From NCBI RefSeq assembly GCF_042651565.1, contig NZ_JBHSDF010000004.1: a DNA stretch of 64,000 bases; one strand, 5' to 3'. The notes under the pieces were generated by a model. The model worked only from the letters and a program-made list of their open reading frames with translations. It made no database searches and was not told the origin of the DNA. Shown here piece after piece: positions 1 to 9,679 of this stretch. This DNA is from Salinispirillum marinum (GTDB lineage: Bacteria; Pseudomonadota; Gammaproteobacteria; Pseudomonadales; Natronospirillaceae). How positions within the stretch are numbered: the stretch's first letter is position 1; every line of letters begins with the position of its first letter. The position numbers were made by a program, and so were the translations under genes.

Positions 1-869
1 TGAATGTCGCGCGCTAGGTCGGTGAGCAAAGGGCCTTCCGGGAGGATGTATTCGTTCATAATGGCTTCGTACTCGCGGCTGACAAACACCAAGCGTTGAA
101 AAGCATCTTCGTACTGCGACCAGATACTCGACAACGATAAGAGCATGGGACGGGTCACAAAATCGGCAATGCCATCGAATTCTAGGATGGTGTTGCGAGC
201 ATCGGTGATCAACACCGCGGCTTCCTGCCGCGCACTGGCGTTCTGCGTGGTCACAAATACACTGACTTGGGTTCCCGCATTTAACATCTGTGCTTGAGCA
301 CTTACGGCCAGGCGCACCTCCGTGGGTTGACCACTGGACAACGCAGTCTCTACCAAACGGTCAATGAAACGTTTCGCTTCCGGGCCATAGCGGTCCACCA
401 CTTCAATACGCAGGGCATCCATCTCGCGATAAGCGGGAATCACTTCATTGAGAAAACGACGCCCGTATGCCGAGTGTCGATCTGACAGTTCATGCAACAG
501 TTTTAAGCGTTCGGCGTCGTTGATGGTTTCCATAGCATCAAATAACAACTGCCGGGTGACACTTTGTTGCAGCAAAAAATCGCGTACATCGGTGTGATTG
601 CCGGTGATGCGAAAGCTGTCCACCGCCAGGCGTTCCAAAAAGAGTGAACGCATAACATCAGTAGCCTGGCCCGTATTGGGCACCAAGTCCTGCGTCATGA
701 CGCTGGTGCGCAGACCAATGCTGCGCAGATTGGACATGGCGATGCCGCCGATCAAAATCATGAAAATCAGCAGCAGTACGGGCGTTAATAAAGCCTTAAC
801 AAGCGTGTCGCGGGGTGGCTCTTGCAGTGGCTCTGCTTCTGTTGTTGGGGTGGCATTGGTTGTTTGCAC
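1..869 (-). CDS. Methyl-accepting chemotaxis protein, 5' part (runs off the window)
   Basis: This is the N-terminal ~289 residues of a chemoreceptor; the HAMP and signalling domains lie beyond the window edge. The start is GTG at 869, because an in-frame TGA sits only three codons upstream. The order is a short cytoplasmic tail, a membrane segment (LLLIFMILIGGIAM), then a long, mostly helical periplasmic region with the block DLVPNTGQATDVMRS. That block recurs almost unchanged (NLVPNTGQTTDIMRS) in the receptor at 4116-6107, so the two are paralogues. The length and helical character fit a four-helix or helical-bimodular (HBM) sensor; HBM is an inference. It starts 40 bp after the kinase gene on the same strand and could be co-transcribed with it. 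The ligand is unknown. Confidence 0.85.
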   Translation of the reverse strand, partial: MQTTNATPTTEAEPLQEPPRDTLVKALLTPVLLLIFMILIGGIAMSNLRSIGLRTSVMTQDLVPNTGQATDVMRSLFLERLAVDSFRITGNHTDVRDFLLQQSVTRQLLFDAMETINDAERLKLLHELSDRHSAYGRRFLNEVIPAYREMDALRIEVVDRYGPEAKRFIDRLVETALSSGQPTEVRLAVSAQAQMLNAGTQVSVFVTTQNASARQEAAVLITDARNTILEFDGIADFVTRPMLLSLSSIWSQYEDAFQRLVFVSREYEAIMNEYILPEGPLLTDLARDI

Positions 870-908
870 GGTGATGGCTCACTCTCATTGTTATTTTTGT
901 CTTCAGTA

Positions 909-3164
909 TTAAGAACGCGTTAAGGGTTCGGGCTTAGCTCTCGGCAACATCAAACAAAACTCTGCGCCGCCCAAGCGACCGGTACGCAATTCAATTCGAC
1001 CATTGAACGACTCCACTATGCGCAAGGTGATGGAAAGCCCGAGGCCCAAACCTGAACCTGCGTCTTTCGTGGTAAAGAAGGGTTCAAACACGCGTTCACG
1101 GAGATTTTCGGGCACACCAGAGCCGTTGTCGCCAACCACAATGCGCAACGGTTCATTCGGCGCGGTCGGTTCGAGGTACAGCTCAATTTTCGGTGCTACA
1201 ACAGCTTGCTCTACGAGCGCATCAATGGCGTTGGAAAACAGGTTCACCAACACCTGCTCTAAATAAACGGTATCACCCAACACCAAGGTGTCGGCGGGAA
1301 AATCCTGTTGAACATGGATCTGATGTTGGTTCAGCCGCGCACCCAAAATGGTCAGCACTCCCTGTACGGCAGAGGCGAAACTGACAACGCCGGACTGCGC
1401 TTCTCCTTTGCGGGAAAACACTTTAAACCGCGCAATGATCTCACTCATGCGCAAACCCAACTGATTGATGCGCGTCAAATTGACGCGGGCATCGTCCGGG
1501 TGGCCTTTGTCCAAAAACCGGAGTGCATTTTCAGCATAGGCCCGGATCGCCGTCAGTGGCTGATTGAGCTCGTGGTTTATACCTGCACTCATTTGCCCCA
1601 ACACTGCCAGCTTAGCCGTCTGGATCAACTCTTTCTGCGTGTTTTGATGCTGGTCGACTTCGGTGCGCAAGCGCTGGTTGCTGACCATCAATTCATGTGT
1701 ACGCTCTTTAACCCGGCGCTCAAGGTTGTCCTGAGCACGTTGCAATTCCGCTTCATACTTTTTGCGCTCGGTCATATCGTGCAACGTAAGCAGGAATTTC
1801 CGTTCGTTGGGCAAGCGCATGTCGCTGATGGTCAATTCAACGGGAACGCTGTGGCCTTGCCGATGCAGCAAGCTCAATTCGAGAATCTGATGATCCTGTA
1901 CCGTAGGGTGTGCCAGCATTCGACCCACCAACACAGCGAAACGCTGGCTGTCTTCACGCCCTAAAAGCCGGGTAAACGGCTGCTGGGTCAGGTCCTTGAG
2001 GCGATGGCCCAACAATCGCTCCGCGGTCGGGTTAAACGACTCAATCCGGGTGGTGGAATTCAACGTCACCAACCCGGCTTGCGTGTTATCAATGATGCCA
2101 CTGATGTAAGCCTGATTGTGACGGCTCATCTGCAAGGCTACCGAACGCTCACGCAGTATCTTTTGCCGTTGCATTAAGGCCAGCACCATTAACATCACAA
2201 TGATGGCTAACGCCGATGAAAAGCCGCGAAACACCTGCACACGCTCTTCTACCGGGGTCGTTGGCGTCAACAAGGCAAAACGAAAATCCAACAATTGAAT
2301 GGGTTGTTCCTGATACAGGAAGCCTTGGGTGTCTCGTGCCATCGACGTTCCCGCATTCGGGTCAATGTGCAGCACATCTGCCCCTCGATACACCTGACGC
2401 TGGGCGATCGGTAACGATTGGACGACATTATCGGTGTAGCGCCGACTGTCGAGAATGCGTTGTCGTTCCTGTTCGGATAGGGGCAAGAACGTTTTATAGA
2501 GCCATGCATTCCTTGAGGTACTAAAAATCACCCCGTCGGGGTCTAGCAAGACGAAATCGTATGCTGGGTTCCGCAGGGCAATTTCATATTCGTCCACATC
2601 GACCTTCACCACGGCAACGCCCAATAGGTCACCTTGCTCATACACCGGGTAGGAAAAATAGTATCCGCGTTTTAAGGACGTTGTGCCGAGCGCGTAATAA
2701 CGCGCCGCTTCTCCGGCCATGGCATTCTGAAAATAGGGTCGGAAGGAAAAATTACCGCCGACAAAACTGGCTTCTTCGTTCCAGTTTGATGCCGCGATGG
2801 TGAGACCACGGACATCCATGATGTAACTGTCGGACGCCTCGGTAATTAAGTTGATTTGTTCCAACTCCAGATTCAAACGACGAATGTTCTCATTACTGGG
2901 GGTATGCAAGGCCGTGCGAACGGTCTCCAGACTCGCCAGTAATCGGGGCAAGTTTTCGTACTTGGTGATTCCGCTTTCGACCTGCAGTGCCAGTCGATTC
3001 AATTCCACTTGGCCTTGTGCAATCAAACGATCAATATGTGTTTGCCGAACAATCCCGCCGCCCAACCACACCACCAAAACAGCCAAGGCAAGCAGCAACG
3101 TCAGCCACACAGCTTGACGATGACGAGATGCCATTACCCGCTTGCTCCAAGGCTGTTCAGTCAT
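909..3164 (-). CDS. DctB-like sensor histidine kinase (Cache-PAS-HisKA-HATPase)
   Basis: This is an inner-membrane sensor kinase of 751 residues. TM1 is at about 19-37, a periplasmic region of about 275 residues resembles a double Cache sensor, TM2 is at about 315-331, PAS at about 354-465, a coiled coil follows, then HisKA with phospho-acceptor His531 in GINHELNQPLTAIRAYAENA, and HATPase_c at about 620-745. The His-box wording and layout match DctB kinases, which sense C4-dicarboxylates and control transporter genes through a sigma54-dependent DctD regulator. No DctD-like or other response regulator is in the window, so it is an orphan here. GAAGGAAAG precedes the ATG. The next gene downstream encodes a chemoreceptor, so a different partner is possible. 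The ligand is unknown. Confidence 0.88.
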   Translation of the reverse strand: MTEQPWSKRVMASRHRQAVWLTLLLALAVLVVWLGGGIVRQTHIDRLIAQGQVELNRLALQVESGITKYENLPRLLASLETVRTALHTPSNENIRRLNLELEQINLITEASDSYIMDVRGLTIAASNWNEEASFVGGNFSFRPYFQNAMAGEAARYYALGTTSLKRGYYFSYPVYEQGDLLGVAVVKVDVDEYEIALRNPAYDFVLLDPDGVIFSTSRNAWLYKTFLPLSEQERQRILDSRRYTDNVVQSLPIAQRQVYRGADVLHIDPNAGTSMARDTQGFLYQEQPIQLLDFRFALLTPTTPVEERVQVFRGFSSALAIIVMLMVLALMQRQKILRERSVALQMSRHNQAYISGIIDNTQAGLVTLNSTTRIESFNPTAERLLGHRLKDLTQQPFTRLLGREDSQRFAVLVGRMLAHPTVQDHQILELSLLHRQGHSVPVELTISDMRLPNERKFLLTLHDMTERKKYEAELQRAQDNLERRVKERTHELMVSNQRLRTEVDQHQNTQKELIQTAKLAVLGQMSAGINHELNQPLTAIRAYAENALRFLDKGHPDDARVNLTRINQLGLRMSEIIARFKVFSRKGEAQSGVVSFASAVQGVLTILGARLNQHQIHVQQDFPADTLVLGDTVYLEQVLVNLFSNAIDALVEQAVVAPKIELYLEPTAPNEPLRIVVGDNGSGVPENLRERVFEPFFTTKDAGSGLGLGLSITLRIVESFNGRIELRTGRLGGAEFCLMLPRAKPEPLTRS

Positions 3165-3196
3165 GACAACTTTCCTTCACGCGGTTTAACTCGGTG

Positions 3197-4024
3197 TTAG
3201 CGCGGCAAGTCAAAGCGTTCCCGCAAAAAGCGGGCAATGCCATCTTGATCATGGTGCCCGATCACGGCGGTTGCCATTTGCTTAATCTCTGGAATGGCAT
3301 TATCCGGCGCATAGGATTCATCCGCCAAAGCAAACAAACTGGCGTCATTGTCGCCATCGCCGAAACAAATGATGCGGGCAAAACCCAACTCTTTTTTCAA
3401 TACGTCCACAGCACTGCCTTTACTGGCCGCACTGTGGTGTATGTCCATCCAATAGGCACCGGGGCTGTACATTCCGGGGCCAAAATACGCCACCAGATGC
3501 GGTTGCTCGGCCAAATCGAGATTGATGGCTTTGATGGCGTCGCCGTCTCCCAAGGCACTGATGTTGGCGATTTGCGCATTCGCCGGTAAGGCGGACAGTG
3601 GCAACAACGGCAAGCCCCGGTTTTCACTCAATTCCGCCAAGAAACTGCGGCAATGTGCCGAACGCACAGGAGGATGGTAAACCGTGTGTTCGCCATCTTC
3701 TTCCACGGTAAAAATAAAGGGTGTCACCAATCGGCCTTCAAACGCCGTTAACACCGCGGCGATTTCATCGGACGTTAAATACGTGGTGTGCGTATACCCG
3801 TTACGTTCCGGGTCCCAGATAACCACACCGTTTTTATAAATGTGGGGTAACGGGAAGCTGTGCCCTTCCAAACATGCGCGTGATGCGTGCAACGTACGAC
3901 CAGTGGCCACGGTATAGGCAATGTGGCGCTCACCCAACATACGCAATGTTTCTTGGGTATAGGGCGAGATTTTCTGTTCGGCGTTTAATAGGGTGCCGTC
4001 AAGATCGAATACGATCAGTTCCAT
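3197..4024 (-). CDS. Cof-type HAD-superfamily phosphatase
   Basis: This is a 275-residue cytoplasmic phosphatase of the Cof/type IIB HAD group. Motif I is FDLDGTLL near the N-terminus, with the nucleophilic Asp and the acid/base Asp, and motif IV is GDGDND near the C-terminus. The large middle insertion is the C2 cap typical of sugar-phosphate and flavin-phosphate phosphatases. I start it at ATG 4024 (MELIVFDLDG), preceded by GAGG. An in-frame start 45 bp upstream would add a poorly conserved tail with no better ribosome site. It sits 32 bp before the sensor-kinase gene on the same strand. The substrate cannot be told from sequence. Confidence 0.85.
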   Translation of the reverse strand: MELIVFDLDGTLLNAEQKISPYTQETLRMLGERHIAYTVATGRTLHASRACLEGHSFPLPHIYKNGVVIWDPERNGYTHTTYLTSDEIAAVLTAFEGRLVTPFIFTVEEDGEHTVYHPPVRSAHCRSFLAELSENRGLPLLPLSALPANAQIANISALGDGDAIKAINLDLAEQPHLVAYFGPGMYSPGAYWMDIHHSAASKGSAVDVLKKELGFARIICFGDGDNDASLFALADESYAPDNAIPEIKQMATAVIGHHDQDGIARFLRERFDLPR

Positions 4025-4115
4025 TGTGGGCCTCAATACTGCATGGTTACGAGGTGCACAGTGTCGCATGAAGGCCTATCGGCTGCCAGCGCCTAACCCT
4101 CGGCGCTGGTCATCA

Positions 4116-6107
4116 TCACGCCTCTCGGCGGCGAAACTGCTGCACGATCCCGCCCAAATGTTCACCCAGCTCCGCTAACTGCCGACTGGACTGCGCCGTT
4201 TCTTCGGCGGAGGCCGCCGCCGTTTCCGTGACGCTGCGAATGCGTTCAACACTGCGGGTAATTTCCACCGCCGTGGCACTTTGCTGTTCCGCTGCGCTGG
4301 CTATCTGCGTGTTCATATCACGAATTGAAACAATGTGTCCCGTGATGGTATCCAAGGCTTCCGTCGCTTGACCGGCTTTTTCTACCATTACTTCACTGGC
4401 GTCATGGCAGGTGTTCATCTGTTTGACAACGTTAGAGGTGCCCTGCTGCACGTTCGCCATAAAGGCTTGAATTTCCTCGGTAGACTGATGGGTGCGCTGT
4501 GCCAGTGTACGAACCTCATCCGCTACCACGGCGAACCCTCGCCCGCTATCGCCCGCACGTGCAGCTTCAATGGCTGCATTCAACGCCAGCAAATTGGTTT
4601 GCTCGGAAATGGCCTGTATTACGTCCAATACTTTGCCTATGGACGCGGTATGATCCTGCAAGGACTCGATGCCCTGCGCCATGCTGTTTAATTGGTCGGC
4701 CAAGTCGTTAATGGACGTAATGGTTTCGGCCACCGTTTGTTTGCCGCGTGCCGCGTCTTGATCGCCCTGCTCGGCAATGCTTTGTGCCTCTACCGCGTTG
4801 CGAGCAATTTCTCGCACCGTGGCCGACATTTGCTCCATGGCGGTCGCCACGTCATTGGTTTCGCCTTGCTGTTGAGAGGCACCCTCACTGGCTTTTGATG
4901 TTACGGAAGACAATGCCTCTGCCGCCTGCGTAAGCGATTGCGAATCGCCCTGAATCTGTTCAATGACATTCTGCAAGGTATTCAGAAATTCATTGGTATT
5001 GCTGGCCAACATACCCACTTCATCTTGTGTGCTCACCGGTAGGCGTCGACCTAGATCGCAGTCATGTGCTCGCAGCCCGGCCACCATGTCACGCATTACA
5101 TTATTGGCAGCAATCAACGGACGCACCACACTGCGAGTAATGAAAAACGCCAGCAGCGCACCGACAAGTACCACCCCACCGTTGAGTAAAATCAACATTT
5201 GATTGGTCTGGCTAACCTGCGCTTGCGATTCATCACCCAAAGCCCGCAATTCATCAAAAATATCGACCTGCAAGGCACGCGCGGCATCGGTCAGTAACGG
5301 CCCTTCGGGCAAAATGTAGGTGTTCACCAAGTCCTGATACTGTTGACTGACCGCTACCAGCTGCTCGAAGGCAGCTTCATAGGCTGTCCATTTTTCCGAC
5401 AGACCGGCAATGAGTGCTTGGGTGGTGAGATCAGCAACCGATTCAAAATCCGAGATGCTGTCGCGTGCATCCATGATCAAAAATCCTGCCTCACGCTGCG
5501 CCGCCGAGTTCAATGTGGTGGCAAAAATGCCCACTTGGGTATTGGTGTTTAAGACTTGCGCTTGGGTTGCAATGGCAATTCGCGCATCGGTTTGCTGACC
5601 ACTGACCAGGGCAGTTTCGACCAAACGGTCTATTTCGCGCCGGGCTTCTGGCCCAAGGTCATTCACCAGCATTTGACGTAACCGCTCCATCTCCCGATAG
5701 GCCGGTACCACTTCCTCTAGAAACCGCACAGCGTAGGCATCATGCCGCGCAGCTAAGTCGTCCAAGCCCGACAACCGCTCGGCATCTGCAATGGCATTCC
5801 GTGCATTGTCCAATAGCGTCAGAGTCTGTGCTTGTTGATTGGCGAAGGCTTCGATGTCGGCTTCTGCACCAGTGGTGCGAAAACTGTCCATCGCCAAACG
5901 TTCCAGAAAGATCGACCGCATGATGTCGGTGGTCTGCCCGGTGTTGGGCACCAAATTCTGGGTCATATAGGCCGTACGCTGGCCAAAGCCACTGAAATTA
6001 ACCACCGCTATCACTCCGGACAAGACGATGAAAATCAACAACAAAGCGGGTGAAAGTAAAGACTTGATCATGACGCCCAAGCGTACAGTCGAGAAAGGGT
6101 TTCTCAT
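4116..6107 (-). CDS. Methyl-accepting chemotaxis protein (helical sensor, HAMP, MCP signal)
   Basis: This is a 663-residue membrane chemoreceptor. TM1 is at about 17-37, a helix-rich periplasmic domain spans about 38-303, TM2 is at about 304-324, HAMP at about 325-378, then the MCP signalling domain with the hairpin-tip sequence SEQTNLLALNAAIEAARAG. It would signal through CheA/CheW. The ~265-residue helical sensor is the size of HBM domains, some of which bind TCA-cycle acids; that assignment is inference. It is a paralogue of the partial receptor at 1-869. ATG 6107 (MRNPFSTVRL) is used; a GTG at 6155 is also possible. No C-terminal CheR-tethering pentapeptide is seen. Confidence 0.92.
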   Translation of the reverse strand: MRNPFSTVRLGVMIKSLLSPALLLIFIVLSGVIAVVNFSGFGQRTAYMTQNLVPNTGQTTDIMRSIFLERLAMDSFRTTGAEADIEAFANQQAQTLTLLDNARNAIADAERLSGLDDLAARHDAYAVRFLEEVVPAYREMERLRQMLVNDLGPEARREIDRLVETALVSGQQTDARIAIATQAQVLNTNTQVGIFATTLNSAAQREAGFLIMDARDSISDFESVADLTTQALIAGLSEKWTAYEAAFEQLVAVSQQYQDLVNTYILPEGPLLTDAARALQVDIFDELRALGDESQAQVSQTNQMLILLNGGVVLVGALLAFFITRSVVRPLIAANNVMRDMVAGLRAHDCDLGRRLPVSTQDEVGMLASNTNEFLNTLQNVIEQIQGDSQSLTQAAEALSSVTSKASEGASQQQGETNDVATAMEQMSATVREIARNAVEAQSIAEQGDQDAARGKQTVAETITSINDLADQLNSMAQGIESLQDHTASIGKVLDVIQAISEQTNLLALNAAIEAARAGDSGRGFAVVADEVRTLAQRTHQSTEEIQAFMANVQQGTSNVVKQMNTCHDASEVMVEKAGQATEALDTITGHIVSIRDMNTQIASAAEQQSATAVEITRSVERIRSVTETAAASAEETAQSSRQLAELGEHLGGIVQQFRRREA

Positions 6108-6400
6108 GCTATGGCCTATTTGTGTTGAGGAGGCGGTGCGCTGAACGGCACACACTGCTCTCTAGTTATTGTTATGGTTGTACCAGTCCCTAGCAATAAC
6201 TGGGCCGATGCTCTAATCCCGCCTTATTTGCAGGCGTTGCTTCACATTTGTGACCAATGTTCGGCGGATAGTCACCCAAAGTGTAGTCCAAACTGGCGAG
6301 TATCCACTCATTTTTGCGAAACTGCCGTCTGACGCTTTTGCATCTCAATCGGGTGTGCTATTTCTACCACCTCGATAGCAAAATTTGGGCAACAGGTATT

Positions 6401-8773
6401 ATGCGTTTGGTGACAGGCTTACGATGGATAAAGCGACTAACGGTACTCGTCAGTCTTGCCCTGGTTATCGGGCTTGGTTTCTTTTACTGGCAACTGACCG
6501 GTAGTCTCGCCACCCTAGACGGCCAGCGCCTAGGGCTGCCACTGCATGCTGACGTGACCATTACCCGCGACCAACAGGGTCTTCCCACCATCACCGCCAC
6601 CACCCGACCCGACACCGCATTTGGCCTGGGCTATATTCATGCCCAAGATCGGTTTTTCCAGATGGATTTATTACGCCGCAATTCGGCAGGGGAAATGAGT
6701 GCACTTTTTGGTGCGGTAGCCCTAGGGTACGACCAACGCATACGCGTGCATCAGTTTCGGCAACGCGGTAATGCGGCCGTAAATGCCCTACCGCAAGCCC
6801 ATCGTGATGTGTTGCACGCTTACACATTAGGCGTAAATGCAGGCTTGTCGGATTTGCGCAATCCGCCGTTTGAATACAGCTTGCTGGGTGTTGAACCCAC
6901 TCCATGGGTACCCGCGGATACCATGCTGGTACTGTATTCCATGTACCTGGACTTACAGCCCAACTGGAACGAACAAGAAGCCTCCCGCGCCGCCATGCTG
7001 GACCTGTTGCCCGCTGATTGGTTTAACTTTTTGCAACCCGAGGGTGGCGAGTGGGATGCGCCAATCAGTGGCACGCCGTATGTCTACGCCGCTGACCTAC
7101 CTGAAACACCGCTGGCGCAGTTCTCTACCGCTCCAGATCCGCTGGCCTATCGCTATGCTGACCCCTTTGATGTCGGCTCCAACAGTTGGTCGGTGGCGGG
7201 CAGTCGCACCCGCTACCCTGCCGCCATGGTGGCGAACGACATGCACTTGGGATTGCGAGTACCCAATATCTGGTATCGCGCGACATGGGCCGTACCAGGC
7301 CACGACCGCAGCATTTCAGGGGCTACCCTGCCGGGCACTCCTGCCATGGTGGTCGGGTCGAATGAGCATATTGCATGGGCCTTTACCAACAGCAATGGTG
7401 ACTACCACGACACCATCCTTTTACAGACCCGCCGGGATGATAGTGAGTATTTAACCCCTGACGGCTGGGTGCCTTTTGAGATACAGAACGAGGTTATTGC
7501 CATAAAGGATGCCGAACCCGTGGTGAGCGCTGTTAAACGCACCCGTTGGGGGCCGGTGATCGGGCGGAATCATAACGGTCAGTGGATGGTGATGCGCTGG
7601 GTCGCGCACGACCCGGCCGGTGCAAACCTGATGTTGATGGAACTGGAAGGTGTTGACAAGGCGGTAGACGCTCTGCCTATCGCTGCGCAAACCGGTGTGC
7701 CAGGGCAAAATTTTGTGGTGGTGGACAAAGATGGCAACCAAGCGTGGAGCATCATGGGCCGCTTACCGCGCCGTGCGGGAGAGGGTTTTGATGGCCGCTT
7801 GCCGATGGACTGGTCCACTGGCACCCACTTTTGGAACGGCTATTTAACACCAGAGGAATACCCCCGGGTTATCAATCCAGCCACCGAGCGGATTTGGACC
7901 GGCAATGCTCGCATGGTATCCGGCGCAGATCTCGAACGCGTGGGCACCGCAGAATACGCTTTGGGCGCCCGCCAACAACAAATACGCAACCGCTTATTGC
8001 AGAATCAGGTGTTTACCGAACAGGATTTTTTAGACCTGCAAATGGACAACCAAGCCATCTTCCTTGAGCGCTGGCAAGCACTGCTCAGTGCTGTTTTGGC
8101 ACAACCAAATTCAGCGGAGCTGGCCGACGCCCAACAATATGTCGATAACTGGGCGGGGCGTGCGGATAAAAACGATGTGGGCTATTGGCTGGTCAAGCGC
8201 TTCCGCGAGAAAGTCATCAACGCTACCGCTGGCGAAGTCTTTCGTTATTTGGAACAGCAAGCACCCAACGTCTTTGTGACCAGCCACATTAACCGCATGG
8301 TGGAATACCCGGTGTGGCAACTGGTGACCGAGGAACCGGCTGCACACCTACCTGCCGGTTACACTGACTGGACGACATTCCTACGCGCGATAGCCTTCGA
8401 GATGGTGCAAGAACTCACCCAGAACGGTGGCGAGCCCTTGGCACAACACACATGGGGCAGGCACAATACGTTGGCCATTGAACACCCCCTAGCGAACAAC
8501 ATTCCGCTGCTTGGCCGGTTCCTGAAAATGCCCGCCGAACCCATGCATGGCGACACCTTTATGCCCAATATCCAACGCCCGGACAATGGTGCATCACAGC
8601 GCATGGCGGTAGCACCCGGCCATGAAGAAAACGGAATATTTCACATGGCAACCGGCCAAAGCGCACACCCTCTGTCACCGTTTTTTGACCGGGGGCATCG
8701 GGATTGGGTAGAAGGCCAGCCCTCACCGTTATTGCCGGGCGAAACGCGTTATAGGTTGAGGCTTTTACCCTAG
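6401..8773 (+). CDS. Penicillin-acylase family (S45) amidohydrolase
   Basis: This is a 790-residue Ntn-hydrolase of the penicillin G acylase / AHL acylase / aculeacin acylase family. Such proteins are made as precursors and self-cleave before the nucleophilic Ser that becomes the N-terminus of the beta chain. Here that junction is G|SNSW, with Ser at about residue 260 (codon near 7178). An N-terminal hydrophobic segment (about 15-31) is a signal anchor or signal peptide, so the enzyme is probably periplasmic. The alpha-chain landmark FGLGYIHAQDRFFQMD is clear. I start at ATG 6401, after AGG and just before the signal segment. AHL acylase (quorum quenching), cyclic-lipopeptide acylase or peptide amidase are possible roles. 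Confidence 0.9.
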   Translation: MRLVTGLRWIKRLTVLVSLALVIGLGFFYWQLTGSLATLDGQRLGLPLHADVTITRDQQGLPTITATTRPDTAFGLGYIHAQDRFFQMDLLRRNSAGEMSALFGAVALGYDQRIRVHQFRQRGNAAVNALPQAHRDVLHAYTLGVNAGLSDLRNPPFEYSLLGVEPTPWVPADTMLVLYSMYLDLQPNWNEQEASRAAMLDLLPADWFNFLQPEGGEWDAPISGTPYVYAADLPETPLAQFSTAPDPLAYRYADPFDVGSNSWSVAGSRTRYPAAMVANDMHLGLRVPNIWYRATWAVPGHDRSISGATLPGTPAMVVGSNEHIAWAFTNSNGDYHDTILLQTRRDDSEYLTPDGWVPFEIQNEVIAIKDAEPVVSAVKRTRWGPVIGRNHNGQWMVMRWVAHDPAGANLMLMELEGVDKAVDALPIAAQTGVPGQNFVVVDKDGNQAWSIMGRLPRRAGEGFDGRLPMDWSTGTHFWNGYLTPEEYPRVINPATERIWTGNARMVSGADLERVGTAEYALGARQQQIRNRLLQNQVFTEQDFLDLQMDNQAIFLERWQALLSAVLAQPNSAELADAQQYVDNWAGRADKNDVGYWLVKRFREKVINATAGEVFRYLEQQAPNVFVTSHINRMVEYPVWQLVTEEPAAHLPAGYTDWTTFLRAIAFEMVQELTQNGGEPLAQHTWGRHNTLAIEHPLANNIPLLGRFLKMPAEPMHGDTFMPNIQRPDNGASQRMAVAPGHEENGIFHMATGQSAHPLSPFFDRGHRDWVEGQPSPLLPGETRYRLRLLP

Positions 8774-8827
8774 TCGTTTCGGATAGATGAGCATTCTCAA
8801 GTACTCACCGGCAATGGAGATACAGGA

Positions 8828-9679
8828 ATGGACGAGTTGACGGGCGTAGTCATAGCTGTAGTACTGGGCATTTTGGCGTCCAGTTGCCTGCATTTGTCCC
8901 AAGGTTTTATGCGCCTTGGTATTGTTCGGATGCGCGCCTCAACGCCAGTGCCCGGCGGGCGTGTTTTTTACGTCATTGGCCTGCTGTTGAATTTCAGCGC
9001 ACCCTTTTGGGTGATGGTCGCTAATGTGTTCGCACCTACTCTTTGGTTTACTTCCATGTTCGCCACAGGGCTGCTGACTTTAATGGTGTTTTCTCACTAT
9101 TATCTCAACGACCCCATTACCTGGCCAAAAACCTTTGGCGTGAGCGCCATATTGCTTGCCACTGGCCTGCTGGCGGTGACGGGACTTTCCGCCATACAAG
9201 ACTTCAAACCACCGCTTGTTCTGTTGCTGTCGGTTTCGCTAGCTTGGGTATTAGCCATGCCTACCTTAGCCATCCTGTGCCGACACGCGCGGCTGCCGAT
9301 TCAGGAAATGCTGTTTGGTACAGCCGCAGGCGGCTTTTTTGCGTTGGATGCCCTGTGGAAGAGCGCGGCGCAACAGATGGGGGGCGACACAACTCAGTTG
9401 CTGCCTGCAACGCCTCTGGGATGGCTCATTCTCATGGCCAGCTTCGGCGGTGCTGCAGGTGCCTTCGCCATGATGCAATGGTCTTATCTGCGTTTCTGTC
9501 GAGCGTCTGCCGTGGTGGTCAGTTACAACATGATCTATGTTCTGCTGCCGCTGAGCTTGCTCGCTTTGATGGGAATTTGGGAGGCGTTCACCTTGCCTAT
9601 GTTAGCGGCCATCGTGTTGCTGCTCGGTGGCGCGGCTTTGATTCAATTTAAGGGGCATGCTGACGTAATAAATCCGTGA
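8828..9679 (+). CDS. DMT-superfamily-like integral membrane protein
   Basis: This is a 283-residue, very hydrophobic protein with about nine to ten membrane spans and few long loops, the size and texture of drug/metabolite (EamA/NIPA-like) transporters. I cannot name a substrate. A good ribosome site (GGAGATACAGGA) precedes the ATG. It lies 54 bp after the acylase gene on the same strand, so co-transcription is likely. Its last 32 bp overlap tail to tail with the convergent EAL-protein gene. Confidence 0.7.
   Translation: MDELTGVVIAVVLGILASSCLHLSQGFMRLGIVRMRASTPVPGGRVFYVIGLLLNFSAPFWVMVANVFAPTLWFTSMFATGLLTLMVFSHYYLNDPITWPKTFGVSAILLATGLLAVTGLSAIQDFKPPLVLLLSVSLAWVLAMPTLAILCRHARLPIQEMLFGTAAGGFFALDALWKSAAQQMGGDTTQLLPATPLGWLILMASFGGAAGAFAMMQWSYLRFCRASAVVVSYNMIYVLLPLSLLALMGIWEAFTLPMLAAIVLLLGGAALIQFKGHADVINP

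Noticed and set aside
1308..1964. 218-aa plus-strand frame opposite the sensor kinase
   Set aside because: Antisense shadow of the HisKA/PAS part of the kinase; no motif of its own.
6837..7454. 205-aa plus-strand frame inside the acylase gene
   Set aside because: It is a +1 shadow of the penicillin-acylase gene, rich in Pro, Cys and Trp, with no family pattern.
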